Part shown: one piece after another, positions 8,432 through 16,585 of the stretch
Position numbering within the stretch: position 1 is the first letter of the stretch
Layout of the letters: the number at the start of each line of letters is the position of its first letter
Assembly: GCA_017848965.1 (NCBI GenBank)
Contig: JAFIHA010000036.1
Location: 1-64,000 of the forward strand
From: Dechloromonas aromatica (nom. nud.)
GTDB lineage: Bacteria; Pseudomonadota; Gammaproteobacteria; Burkholderiales; Rhodocyclaceae
Length of the DNA: 64,000 nt
Direction of reading: 5' to 3'
The notes under the pieces: generated by a model
What the model saw: the letters and a program-made list of their open reading frames with translations, nothing else
Database searches by the model: none
What the model was told of the DNA's origin: nothing
Made by a program: the position numbers and the translations under genes

Positions 8432-9714
8432 GCCGGCGCCTGTTGCAACTGCCGGCCGTGCCGCCACGCCGCCTGCAGGAGATTGACGGCCAGCCAGACC
8501 GCAGCGGCGATCAGCAGCACACCCGCCGGGCGGCTCAGCCAGTCGGGCAGCAACACCGCCAGCAGCGCCAGTCCGGCAGCGGCGACGAAGACCTGGAACT
8601 GGCGCTGCATCGGCGCCTCGGGCAGCAGCTTGTTCATCGGCGGCAGCGCCTTGCCGACCAGGCCGTGGTTCTGCAGGTCGAGCCAGAGCAGGAAGGGGAC
8701 GATCTTGGCCAGCATGCCGACGATCAACGGCACGAAGGCGCCGAGCAGCAAGACCAGGCCGAAGGCCGGCGTCCACCGCGGATCGTCGGCGAGCGCCGGG
8801 ACCAGCGCGCCGGCAGCAAGCATGGCGAGCGCCAGCAATGCGCCGTAGAGGCCGAATTGCCAGTAACGGAAGGTGGTGTCGGGCCGCGCCCGCCGCCGTT
8901 TGGCCTGCAGGCGCAGGGTCTGCACGGCGAAGGCGGCGCCGCCGGCGGCGAGCAGCAGGCGGCCGAGCCGCGCCGGCCAATCGGCGTCGAACGCCAGCGC
9001 GGCGCTCCAGGCAAGCAGCACGGCGAACAGGAAAACCGGGAAACCCCACGCCGGGCGCGCCGCGTAACCCGGCGTCAACTGGAACATCGGCACCACGACG
9101 TAGGCGACCGCCGCCAGCAGCACGCCGGCCCAGCCGGCCAGGCCCCAGGCGGCATGCAGGTCGGCCAGCGCCAGCAAGGGCAGCGACCAGCCGCCGGCGA
9201 GCGCCAGTAGCATGAACAGGCCGCTGCCGCCGACCACGGCGAGGCCGACCAGCGACAACTTGAGGCCACGGATGCTCGGACTGGTCGACGGCACCCGGAA
9301 CAACGCGCTGCCGGCGGCACCGACGAAGACCAGCAGAGCCAGCGCCAGCAGCGTGCCGGCGGCATGCAGCCAGCCCGGCGCCGACCACAGGAAGCCGCCG
9401 GCCAGCGCCAGCGCGCCAAGGTTGATCGCCGGATGAACGACGCGCGCCACCCACAGCGGCCGCGCCAGCGCGGCGCCGGCGACCACCGGCAGAACCTGGA
9501 TCAGCGCGCCGAGCATGACCTGCAGCATGAAGCCGACGGTGAGCAGATGGGTCGCGGCGAGCGCCGCCGGCGTCCACCGCGAAGCCAGGATGGCCGGCCC
9601 GTCGATCACGGCGAGCAGTCCGGCGAGCGCGATGAACAGCGGCGCGGTGACGAAGAAGCGCAGCGGCGCCGCCAGCGGCGGCACCTGGTCGAAGGAGAGC
9701 ATGCCGCTGGCCAC
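8428..9714 (-). CDS. Twelve-helix membrane protein, NnrS-like
   Basis: A 428-residue, extremely hydrophobic protein with about 11-12 transmembrane helices. Conserved-looking polar points are the His in AATHLLTVGFMLQVMLGAL, the His in VVHPAINLGAL, and a late block FLLWLDLQNHGLVGKALPPMNKLLP. The His-containing helices and the neighbours (hemerythrin, DUF2249) resemble membrane proteins of denitrification and nitric-oxide stress clusters such as NnrS, but the match is by general character rather than a diagnostic motif. It may bind haem or copper. It lies 7 bp after the DUF2249 gene and overlaps SirB2 by 4 bp, so it is in one operon under the FNR/Dnr-type site at 10438. Confidence 0.6.
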   Translation of the reverse strand: MASGMLSFDQVPPLAAPLRFFVTAPLFIALAGLLAVIDGPAILASRWTPAALAATHLLTVGFMLQVMLGALIQVLPVVAGAALARPLWVARVVHPAINLGALALAGGFLWSAPGWLHAAGTLLALALLVFVGAAGSALFRVPSTSPSIRGLKLSLVGLAVVGGSGLFMLLALAGGWSLPLLALADLHAAWGLAGWAGVLLAAVAYVVVPMFQLTPGYAARPAWGFPVFLFAVLLAWSAALAFDADWPARLGRLLLAAGGAAFAVQTLRLQAKRRRARPDTTFRYWQFGLYGALLALAMLAAGALVPALADDPRWTPAFGLVLLLGAFVPLIVGMLAKIVPFLLWLDLQNHGLVGKALPPMNKLLPEAPMQRQFQVFVAAAGLALLAVLLPDWLSRPAGVLLIAAAVWLAVNLLQAAWRHGRQLQQAPA

Positions 9715-9721
9715 GACCGCC

Positions 9722-9946
9722 TCAGCAGGTGATGCGCACGGCGAAAGTGCCGTCGTCGCGCAGTTCGGTCCGCCAGCGGTGGCCGTTCTGCTGCAGCACG
9801 CGGTAGAGCGGGTGCGGCTCGCGGAACAGGAGGAGCAGCATTTCCTCGCCCGGCTGCAGCGTCGCCAGCATTTCCATGGTGTCGACGAAGGGTTGCGGCG
9901 GCTCCAGGTAGCGCGCGTCGACCGTGCGTTCGGCGGGGATGTCCAT
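9722..9946 (-). CDS. DUF2249-family small protein
   Basis: A 74-residue protein. TVDARYLEPPQPFVDTMEMLATLQPGEEM and FREPHPLYRVLQ match the DUF2249 (TusA-like fold) family, which often accompanies hemerythrins and NO-related genes. The ATG at 9946 overlaps the hemerythrin stop by one base (TGATG), implying coupled translation. The biochemical role is unknown; a part in sulfur or metal handling is only suggested by the fold. Confidence 0.78.
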   Translation of the reverse strand: MDIPAERTVDARYLEPPQPFVDTMEMLATLQPGEEMLLLLFREPHPLYRVLQQNGHRWRTELRDDGTFAVRITC

Positions 9947-10380
9947 CAGGCCAGCTCGCTTTGCAGGCGTTCCAGCACCGCCGGCTCGCCGGCCAGATGC
10001 TGGTCGCACATCGGGTAGAGGACGTTCTCTTCCTTCATGTTGTGCTGCTGCATCATGATCAGCAGGCTTTCCGCCTGGCCGAGAAATTCCTCCAGGTCGC
10101 CGCCGTCCAGCGCCTCCTCGGCGACTTCGACCAGCCCACGCATCTGCTCGTGCTCGATGCGCATCATTTGCGTCGGCCCCATGGTCATGCCGGTACGCGC
10201 TTCGAAGGCCGGGAACAGCGTCTGCTCCTCGGCCGCGAAGTGGCGCAGCAGCGCCGCGCGGAACTGCCCGAAGGCCGCCGCGGCAGCCGCCGCGTCGCCG
10301 CGTTCGACCGCCTGCTCGGCAGCGGCATAGAAATCGTCGCAATGACGGTGATCGTCGATCAGGAATTCACGAATGCTCAT
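9946..10380 (-). CDS. Hemerythrin HHE-domain protein
   Basis: A 144-residue four-helix protein. Iron-ligand residues are visible in FLIDDHRHCDDFY (helix A), LLRHFAAEEQTLFPAFE (HxxxE), MRIEHEQM and MMQQHNMKEENVLYPM (HxxxE). This is the hemerythrin HHE pattern of a non-haem di-iron site that binds O2 or NO. The start at 10380 gives the standard domain; an upstream in-frame extension has no coding character. As first gene behind a perfect FNR/Dnr-type palindrome it is probably induced under low oxygen or by NO, with the downstream DUF2249, NnrS-like and SirB2 genes. Confidence 0.88.
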   Translation of the reverse strand: MSIREFLIDDHRHCDDFYAAAEQAVERGDAAAAAAAFGQFRAALLRHFAAEEQTLFPAFEARTGMTMGPTQMMRIEHEQMRGLVEVAEEALDGGDLEEFLGQAESLLIMMQQHNMKEENVLYPMCDQHLAGEPAVLERLQSELA

Positions 10381-10437
10381 GACCAGGCTCCAGTTGGGGT
10401 TCGCCGGCATTCTCCGCTGGCGCGCCGGAATGCGGCC

Positions 10438-10451
10438 TTGATGGAAATCAA
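10438..10451 (-). promoter_or_regulatory. FNR/Dnr-type operator
   Basis: TTGATGGAAATCAA is an exact match to the TTGAT-N4-ATCAA palindrome bound by FNR/ANR/Dnr regulators. Its centre lies about 64 bp upstream of the hemerythrin ATG, a normal activating distance from a start codon. It supports control of the four-gene run by anoxia or nitric oxide. Confidence 0.8.
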
Positions 10452-10894
10452 AATCGGGGAAGCGCCGGAATTGGCGCCCCCGGTACCGGGGATCAGGGCC
10501 ATGCTCTTCAGGCAGGGCCAAGCCGGCTCCGGCGTCCAGGCCGCGAGCTGTGCCAGTTTTCGCCGGCACCGGCTTCGATCAGCCAGCCCCTGTCGTTCTC
10601 TTCCAAAAATTCTTGCGTGACGCAGTTTTGCATTAAACCGTATGGTTACGACGGGGCTTTTCATTGCTTCTGCTCCTTGTCAAGCGAATTCCAGCGCCCA
10701 TTGAAGCCGTGGCCGATGCCTGCCTGTTTACCATCAACCAACCCGTTCCGGGCTCGCGGCAGCACGTTCTGCGGTGCAGACGACCATGAATATCGAAGTC
10801 CTGCCGGGCTGACATGTAGCTGACCCGGAGGCTTCACCGGCGTGTCATGGTGCTTCCATAGTCTCTCGCTCTTTCAACCGAACGGGAGCGCTTC
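10452..10894. other. Intergenic region between hemerythrin and nucleotidase operons
   Basis: About 440 bp between divergent transcription units. Apart from the FNR/Dnr site at its left edge and a PhoB-like repeat near 10809 no gene or RNA was recognised. Short open frames on both strands lack conserved character. Confidence 0.5.
10809..10848 (+). promoter_or_regulatory. Possible PhoB box upstream of 5'-nucleotidase
   Basis: Heptamers CTGACAT (10809-10815) and CTGACCC (10820-10826) are spaced by 4 bp, with GTGTCAT (10842-10848) three 11-bp steps from the first. The 11-bp spacing and the CTGTCAT-like sequence recall Pho boxes. It lies 47-86 bp before the start of a phosphate-releasing enzyme. 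Matches are imperfect. Confidence 0.35.
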
Positions 10895-12955
10895 ATGTTT
10901 ACCTCTCCATCCGCCGAGCCGCTGGCCCACTCTGGCATCCGATTGACCTTTCTCGCGGCGCTGTGCCTGAGCCTCAGCGCCTGCCTGGGCAGTGACGACG
11001 ACGCCGGCGCTCTCCTGCCCGATGGCAGCACCGCCCAGCTAGCCATTCTGGAAACCACCGACCTGCACGCCAACCTCCTCAGCTACGACTATTTCAAGCT
11101 GGCCGAAGATAAAAGCCTGGGATTCGAGCGCACTGCCACCCTCATCAAGCAGGCGCGCACGGCGTTTCCCAACAACCTGCTGATCGACAACGGCGACACC
11201 ATCCAGGGCACGGCCCTGGCCGACTACCAGGCCCTGGTGACCCCGGTGGCCTGCAACCAGAAGCTGGCCACCTACAAGGCCATGGACACCATTGGCTTCG
11301 ACGCTGGCACTCTGGGCAACCATGAGTTCAACTACGGTCTGCCCTACCTGGCGCAGGTCACGGGAGCGAAGTTCAACGTGGATGGCATGGCAGCCGTGGC
11401 CAGCCAGCCCACCTGCACCGGTCCCGCTTTCCCGCTGGTGCTGGCCAATGTGACCAGCAAGAAGGACGGGCAGACGCTCTACAAGCCTTACACCCTCATC
11501 AGCAAGAAGGTGACCGGCAAAGACAAAGACGGCAAAGCCATCGAAAGCACCGTGAAAGTGGCGGTGATCGGCTTTGCCCCCCCGCCTATCCTGAACTGGG
11601 ACAAGCGCTGGCTGGATGGCAAGGTGGACGTGCAGGGAGTGGTCGAGGCTGCCCAAAAGTACGTGCCCCTGGCCCGCGCCGACGGAGCAGACATCGTCAT
11701 CGCTGCCTCGCATGGCGGCTGGGACACCAGCACCTACACCCCCACCATGGAAAATGCCAATTACCATTTGGCCAAGGTGGCTGGTATTGACGGCATCCTG
11801 ATGGGCCATTCGCACAGTGAATTCCCCAACGCCACCTGCACCACCGCAGCATGCGGCGCCGAGGGCGTGGACAAGATCAAGGGCAGCTTCTTTGGCGTAC
11901 CTGCCGTCATGCCCAGCTACTGGGGCAAGGCCATCGGCGTCATCAACTACAGCCTGGTTGTGAAAAACGGCAAATGGACCATCGACACCGGCAAAACCGA
12001 GGTCAGCGTGCGCAAAACCTTGCTCGATGCCACGGCCAAAACCTATGTCGAAGTTGACCCGGCCATTGGCAATGCCGTGAAAACCGAGCACGAGGCCGCC
12101 ATCACCTATGTGAAGACGCCCATAGGCCAGTCTGACTTCGCGCTGTCCAGCTACTTTGCCGATGTCGGTGACGTAACGGCCATTCAGGTGGTCAACGCCG
12201 CCCAGGCTGACTACGTGGCCAAATACGTCAGCGCCAATCTGCCGCAGTACAAAGACCTGCCGGTGCTGTCGGTGAGCGCCCCGTTCAAGAGCGGTTTTGC
12301 CGGTGGCACCGACTTCACCGACGTGGCCAAAGGCCCCATCGCCATCAATAACGCCGCCGACCTTTACCTGTACCCCAATACCGTCTACGCCGTGAAGGTG
12401 ACGGGTGCAGGCATCAAAACCTGGCTGGAGAAGGCGGCCGAGCGATTCAACCGCATCGATCCGACCTTGACCACCGCCCAGGCCCTGGTGTCCAGCTTCC
12501 CCGGCTACAACTTCGACATGTTCACCTCGGCTGACATCAGCTACGAGATCGACGTGACGCAGGCCATTGGCAGCCGCATCAAAAACCTGATGTACAAGGG
12601 CGCGCCCATCAATGCCACGGCCGAGTTCATCATCGCGACGAACAACTACCGCGCCACCAGTGGCACAGCCTTTGGTCTGACGGCGGCCAACACCATCTAT
12701 GCTTCGCCCGATGCCAACCGCGACGTGTTGATTGACTACATCAAGGCCCGCAATAACCTGACCCTGGCTGCCGACGGTTCTGCCCGCAGTTGGCGCTTCA
12801 CCAAGGTCGCCACGGCAGGCCCGGTGACCTTCACGTCAAGCAGCGACAAACTTGCTGTGGCTCAAGCTGCCGGGCTTGCCAACATCAGTCTGGTCAGCAA
12901 CGACAACGGCACCGGCAAAGGCCTGGGCGTTTACGCCATCGATCTGTCCAAATAG
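10895..12955 (+). CDS. Lipoprotein bifunctional metallophosphatase / 5'-nucleotidase
   Basis: A 686-residue envelope enzyme of the UshA/CpdB-like family. The signal peptide ends in a lipobox LSAC (Cys near residue 30). The metal-binding motifs appear in order: ETTDLHANL, DNGDTIQG, LGNHEFNYG, AASHGGW and GHSHSE. A C-terminal 5'-nucleotidase domain starts near residue 405. It should hydrolyse nucleotides or cyclic nucleotides outside the cytoplasm to release nucleoside and phosphate. The ATG follows a GGGAG ribosome site. Codon use is somewhat less GC-biased than its neighbours, which may mean a different history. The natural substrate cannot be decided from sequence. Confidence 0.9.
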   Translation: MFTSPSAEPLAHSGIRLTFLAALCLSLSACLGSDDDAGALLPDGSTAQLAILETTDLHANLLSYDYFKLAEDKSLGFERTATLIKQARTAFPNNLLIDNGDTIQGTALADYQALVTPVACNQKLATYKAMDTIGFDAGTLGNHEFNYGLPYLAQVTGAKFNVDGMAAVASQPTCTGPAFPLVLANVTSKKDGQTLYKPYTLISKKVTGKDKDGKAIESTVKVAVIGFAPPPILNWDKRWLDGKVDVQGVVEAAQKYVPLARADGADIVIAASHGGWDTSTYTPTMENANYHLAKVAGIDGILMGHSHSEFPNATCTTAACGAEGVDKIKGSFFGVPAVMPSYWGKAIGVINYSLVVKNGKWTIDTGKTEVSVRKTLLDATAKTYVEVDPAIGNAVKTEHEAAITYVKTPIGQSDFALSSYFADVGDVTAIQVVNAAQADYVAKYVSANLPQYKDLPVLSVSAPFKSGFAGGTDFTDVAKGPIAINNAADLYLYPNTVYAVKVTGAGIKTWLEKAAERFNRIDPTLTTAQALVSSFPGYNFDMFTSADISYEIDVTQAIGSRIKNLMYKGAPINATAEFIIATNNYRATSGTAFGLTAANTIYASPDANRDVLIDYIKARNNLTLAADGSARSWRFTKVATAGPVTFTSSSDKLAVAQAAGLANISLVSNDNGTGKGLGVYAIDLSK

Positions 12956-12997
12956 CCGAGCAATCCCCGGGATGGGGAACAAGAAAGACTGAGCCAG

Positions 12998-13042
12998 CCC
13001 CAGAGCCTGATCCGGGTGGACACCGGACCAGGCTGTTTGGGG
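12998..13042 (+). terminator. Long hairpin downstream of the nucleotidase
   Basis: Three nested complementary blocks, CCCCA/TGGGG, AGCCTG/CAGGCT and TCCGG..TG/CA..CCGGA, form a strong stem with small interruptions about 40 bp after the stop. No T-tract follows, so it is either a Rho-assisted/3'-end-stabilising hairpin or another structured element. Confidence 0.5.
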
Positions 13043-13411
13043 AACACCCGAGTTGTGGCCGGCTTTCCCGTCCGTTCCGGGGGTTCTGAACGCCTTCTCG
13101 GCTTCGAGCGCATCCGGGAATTGCAAATGGATTCGCCCTCTGAAAAACACAGGGGGTTTTCCGGCCACGGCGTCACGGTTTCGCCAAGGAGCGTGAACTC
13201 GTCGATGAATTCGGAGGCTTCGCGTCTCAACACACCGGAACCGACCTGCTTGCCCTGAAAGAAGAAAGCCCCGCTGGCCCACTCCGGACATCCTTGCTCA
13301 TGTGGTAGTCACACGCGGCGAGCAGCTTGAGGCCTTTGAACAGATTCGACGCAACCAGCAAGAGTCGTTGCCGCCTGGAAACAGCCCGGCAGAACGGCCA
13401 GGCATGCCCCA
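13043..13411. other. Intergenic stretch, no recognisable gene
   Basis: About 370 bp. A short plus-strand frame from about 13170 to 13305 reads FAKERELVDEFGGFASQHTG... and may be a remnant of a gene, but it has no start and no family was recognised. The right edge is where similarity to the 18.06 kb region begins. Confidence 0.4.
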
Positions 13412-14745
13412 CTATTGATGATCGCTGAACTGGCGGGCGATGCTGCGGAACTCGTCTTCGATTTCCCGGAATACGGCGATCAGGTCCGGGTCGAAATGCT
13501 TGCCACTGCCTTCGAGGATGATGCCAACCGCCTTCTCGTGGCTGAAGGCCGGTTTGTAGACGCGCTTGCTGATCAGCGCGTCATAAACATCGGCCACCGC
13601 CATCAAGCGCGCCGACAGCGTAATGGCCTCGCCGACGAGGCCTTGCGGGTAGCAGCTGCCGTCCCATTTCTTCTGCTGCGCATGGGCGATCTCCCCGGCG
13701 ATGCGCAGGAAGCCGCCCTCGCCTGCTCGACAACACCGCCAGGCCAAAGAAGATGCGGATCAGGTAGTCGTCGAACTTGTCCAGCACCTCGGGGGAAAAC
13801 GCCTTCATGCCACCGGGCGGGGTCGCCCACAAGGTCACCCCGATCATCAGCAGCATGCGGCCCCAGATCAGGGTGAAGGTGGCGACGCGTTGCGCCGTCA
13901 GCCCGGAAACCTCGCACCACGACAAGCGGTTGAGCGCCGCGTGCACGGCGTCGCGATAGACCTCGGAGCAACTGCGTCCCTTCGGTTTGCAGACATCCTT
14001 GCAGTTCGGGTCGAGCGTGCAGCACAGCGAGCAGATATATTGACGCCGTGGTGCGGGCAGTAGGCCGAATCGGCCTCGGCGTAATGGTGTTCGCAGATGC
14101 CGCAGGCGACCAACGCGTTCGAGCGCTCCGGGAAGCTGCTGCGGCGCGCGATGTAGTACTTGCCCTTGGTGACGTAGGCGATCAGCGGGGCAAGGACGCT
14201 GTTCATCGCATCGAACAGGTCGAGTTCCATCAAGAGCAGCGCGATGGCGCAGTTGAAGACGAGCCAGACGACAAGCCCCGGGTGCGAGTGGGTGACGCAG
14301 GAAAAGAAGTTCGACCAGGCGAGCGAGCCGGCGTAGGCATTGGTGACATTGACCTTGAGTTCCGAGACGCAAACGAAGATGGCGCCGATCAATATGTAGC
14401 CGAGCCGCAGCGGCATGCCGAAATAGAGCTTGATCGCCTGCGCCATGATGGCGGTTTCGACGGCAAGGAAGATAAAGGTGAAGGAAGCGTAGATCAGCGA
14501 GGTGAAGGTCGAGCCGACGTAGCCGAAGCCGAAATCGAGCAGCAGCAGGGCGCCGATCGCTTCGCAGGAAAGCGCCGAGTTGCTGCCGATTATTGACGCT
14601 TGACCTTTTCAGCCGATGCCGTCGCCATTCCGCCCAGCTCCCGATGTCTAGCGGCGCATTCCTGATCGATGCGCTTGTGTTACGCAATGTTAGACGGATC
14701 TACTTGCCGATTGAAGAATGCTTCCGGCAATTTTTCGCATCGCCG
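13412..14745 (-). pseudogene. Multiply deleted copy of the permease-kinase / HD-GYP locus
   Basis: This segment aligns, block by block and in the same order, with 18055-23440. It contains the 5' flank and first 12 codons, a few permease helices, the Cys/His-rich segment, a last helix pair and then directly the final third of the HD-GYP protein. About 4 kb is missing through at least five internal deletions, including one of about 3.1 kb that removes all kinase domains. The frame stops at codon 13 (CGT CAA TAA) and there is a 2-base insertion at the Cys-rich segment (near 14038). Two deletion junctions fall on 8-bp repeats present in the intact copy. It cannot encode a functional sensor. Confidence 0.9.
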
Positions 14746-14857
14746 ACGGCGAGGGTGATTGCCGGCGCCGCCTTCGCACCAGCAGCACATGGCTTCGCTG
14801 GTGCCCGGATCGGCACCTTGGCTCCGATAGCCAAAACGACAACAAGCACCCGCTGTC

Positions 14858-15604
14858 TTATTGGCCGCGTTTACCGGCCCGTAAAATCTGGTCGGCGCGA
14901 ATCACGCGGTTGCGCCCTGTCCGCTTGGCCTCGTACATGGCTTCGTCGGCCTCGCTGTAGGCTGTTCTGAAATCGCCGCCAGCGGGCATCCAGCAAACTC
15001 CGAAGCTGGCAGTGATGCGGCTTGCATTGGGCAGGGAGAAATCATGGCCGGCGATTGCCAGGCGCATCCGTTCAGCGATCTGCTGCGCCTGTGCACAATC
15101 CTGCTGGGGCAGGATCACCGTGAATTCCTCGCCGCCCACCCGGCCGATCTCGCCGGGTGTCGCCAACGTCCGTCGCAGGCATTCGACCAGGCCACAGATC
15201 ACGGCATCGCCCACCGGATGGCCGAAGCTGTCGTTAATCTGCTTGAAGTGGTCGATGTCGAGCACGATCATCGCCATGTCGTGATTTTCCAGGAAGCGAT
15301 GGGCGCGCTCAATCACTGCCGCACGGTTTAGCGCGCCGGTCAGGGGATCGTGGGTAGCCCGGTATTCCAGCTCATTCGACAAATCGGTGAGTCGGTGGTT
15401 GAGCCGATTCATCTCGAGCTCCTGGCGATCGCTGTGACGAATCAGTCGGCGAGTTTGCCGCATCAGCTGGTCGAAGCTGTTGATGAGTTCGCCAAGAGCC
15501 GCGCGGTAGCTTGCGGCGTCGCCGGTTTCGACGTTGTACACGACACGCGCCGACAACAAGGCGTTGCTCTCCTGATCGAAAAGATCGGGATCTGGTTGAG
15601 ACAT
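14858..15604 (-). CDS. siaD: Diguanylate cyclase of the Sia operon (SiaD-like)
   Basis: A 248-residue cytosolic protein. An N-terminal helical region with coiled-coil character (about 30-85) leads into a GGDEF domain beginning ATHDPLTGALNR, with DIDHFKQINDSFGH and active site GGEEF. The RxxD product-inhibition motif expected just upstream is absent (the position reads TPGE). It should make c-di-GMP. It is last in a phosphatase-kinase-SiaC-cyclase run, the order of the Pseudomonas siaABCD operon, where unphosphorylated SiaC activates the cyclase. The ATG at 15604 has an AGGTG ribosome site; a GTG at 15613 directly after the siaC stop is an alternative. Confidence 0.85.
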   Translation of the reverse strand: MSQPDPDLFDQESNALLSARVVYNVETGDAASYRAALGELINSFDQLMRQTRRLIRHSDRQELEMNRLNHRLTDLSNELEYRATHDPLTGALNRAAVIERAHRFLENHDMAMIVLDIDHFKQINDSFGHPVGDAVICGLVECLRRTLATPGEIGRVGGEEFTVILPQQDCAQAQQIAERMRLAIAGHDFSLPNASRITASFGVCWMPAGGDFRTAYSEADEAMYEAKRTGRNRVIRADQILRAGKRGQ

Positions 15605-15613
15605 GGCAATCAC

Positions 15614-16003
15614 CTAGGCGGCTTTCACGGGACGATCGACGAAGGTGATCTCCGGGAAATCGACATGCAGTTCCTGGCCGAACTCGAAGATGGTGTCGTC
15701 TTCTTCGTAATGATGCCAGTTGAGTACAACTTCGTTGCCGGCGTCTACCGCAGTCTTGAACGCCTCGAAAATATTGAACAGCATCTTGGTGCTGGAACTG
15801 TTGAAGTAGGCGAGCCCGATGTCAACGTTGATGCAGATGTTGTTGCAGGAAGCCAGATATTCACGCAGGCGCTTGATGATATCGCCGTAAAAGGCAGCCG
15901 CATTCTCGGGATAGGACTCGCCACGGATGCTTAGCTGGTGCTGGGCAAAATCAAAATTCACTTCCGGTGAACTGGGGGTAGCAGCGATATACAAGTTTTC
16001 CAT
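15614..16003 (-). CDS. siaC: SiaC family regulatory phosphoprotein
   Basis: A 129-residue protein of the SiaC (DUF1987) family. The N-terminus MENLYIAATPSSPEVNFD, the RGESYPENAAAFY block and the centre LAYFNSSSTKMLFNIFE are the family signatures. Thr72 in SSSTK lies where the Pseudomonas protein is phosphorylated. In that system SiaB phosphorylates SiaC, SiaA removes the phosphate, and dephospho-SiaC binds and activates the SiaD cyclase. Here siaC lies between the siaB kinase gene (30 bp upstream) and the cyclase gene (9 bp downstream), so the same partner-switch is expected. The phosphosite is inferred by motif position. Confidence 0.88.
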   Translation of the reverse strand: MENLYIAATPSSPEVNFDFAQHQLSIRGESYPENAAAFYGDIIKRLREYLASCNNICINVDIGLAYFNSSSTKMLFNIFEAFKTAVDAGNEVVLNWHHYEEDDTIFEFGQELHVDFPEITFVDRPVKAA

Positions 16004-16033
16004 ACCAATTTCTCACGATTGTCATACCGGTAT

Positions 16034-16585
16034 TCAAATGGTGGCTTTCAGGTTGAATACCACTTTGCCCGAATGGCCTTCCAGAGGCTGGAAGTCGAAC
16101 TCCAGCGGTTCGCTTGAGTCGCGCGCCACGGTAAGGAAGCCCAGCCCCGCCCCCTTGCTGCCCTCGGGGCTCTCGGCGCGCAGCGAATCCTTGTAGGCGC
16201 GCTTGATTTCGTCCAGCGTCATGCTGCGCAGCGATTGCAGGCGCTCGCGCAGGCCTTCGGCAACCTCGGCATCGATCGGATTGGCGCACTGCAACAGGTA
16301 TTGTCCTTCCTTCTCGCTGATGCAGACCGAACCATGACGCAACTCATGGTTGTCTTGGTTGCTGGGGGTCAGCGAATCGGCCGAGTAGTGGATGATGTTC
16401 TGCGCCATCTCCACGAACGAAGAAAAAAGCTTGCGACGGGTCGCCCCGCTGACGCCGCTCATTTCCAGCTGTAACCTGACCGCGTCCGCCATCGCCGCCA
16501 CGACGTTCTGCGAAAAGTAACCGACGTAGTAGAAAATCACCCGTTGCTGGCAGGCAATCTCAAAAAAAGAGCCGAAGTCCTTCAT
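16034..16585 (-). CDS. siaB: SiaB family protein kinase
   Basis: A 183-residue protein with a GHKL-type ATP-binding fold. The N-box-like FVEMAQNIIHYS lies near residue 60 and a G-rich loop GSKGAGLGFLTVARDS near 145. This matches the SiaB (DUF6272) family of small Ser/Thr kinases that phosphorylate SiaC. Its ATG overlaps the stop of the PP2C gene by 4 bp (ATGA), so kinase and opposing phosphatase are made together. Cytosolic; no sensor domain of its own. Confidence 0.85.
   Translation of the reverse strand: MKDFGSFFEIACQQRVIFYYVGYFSQNVVAAMADAVRLQLEMSGVSGATRRKLFSSFVEMAQNIIHYSADSLTPSNQDNHELRHGSVCISEKEGQYLLQCANPIDAEVAEGLRERLQSLRSMTLDEIKRAYKDSLRAESPEGSKGAGLGFLTVARDSSEPLEFDFQPLEGHSGKVVFNLKATI

Noticed and set aside
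10617-10823. Small genes on either strand upstream of the nucleotidase
   Set aside because: No conserved sequence, no ribosome site and overlapping frames on both strands; treated as intergenic.
13412-14745. Functional HD-GYP and permease genes in this segment
   Set aside because: Early stop, frameshift and loss of receiver, kinase and most transporter helices; remaining frames are islands of the decayed copy.
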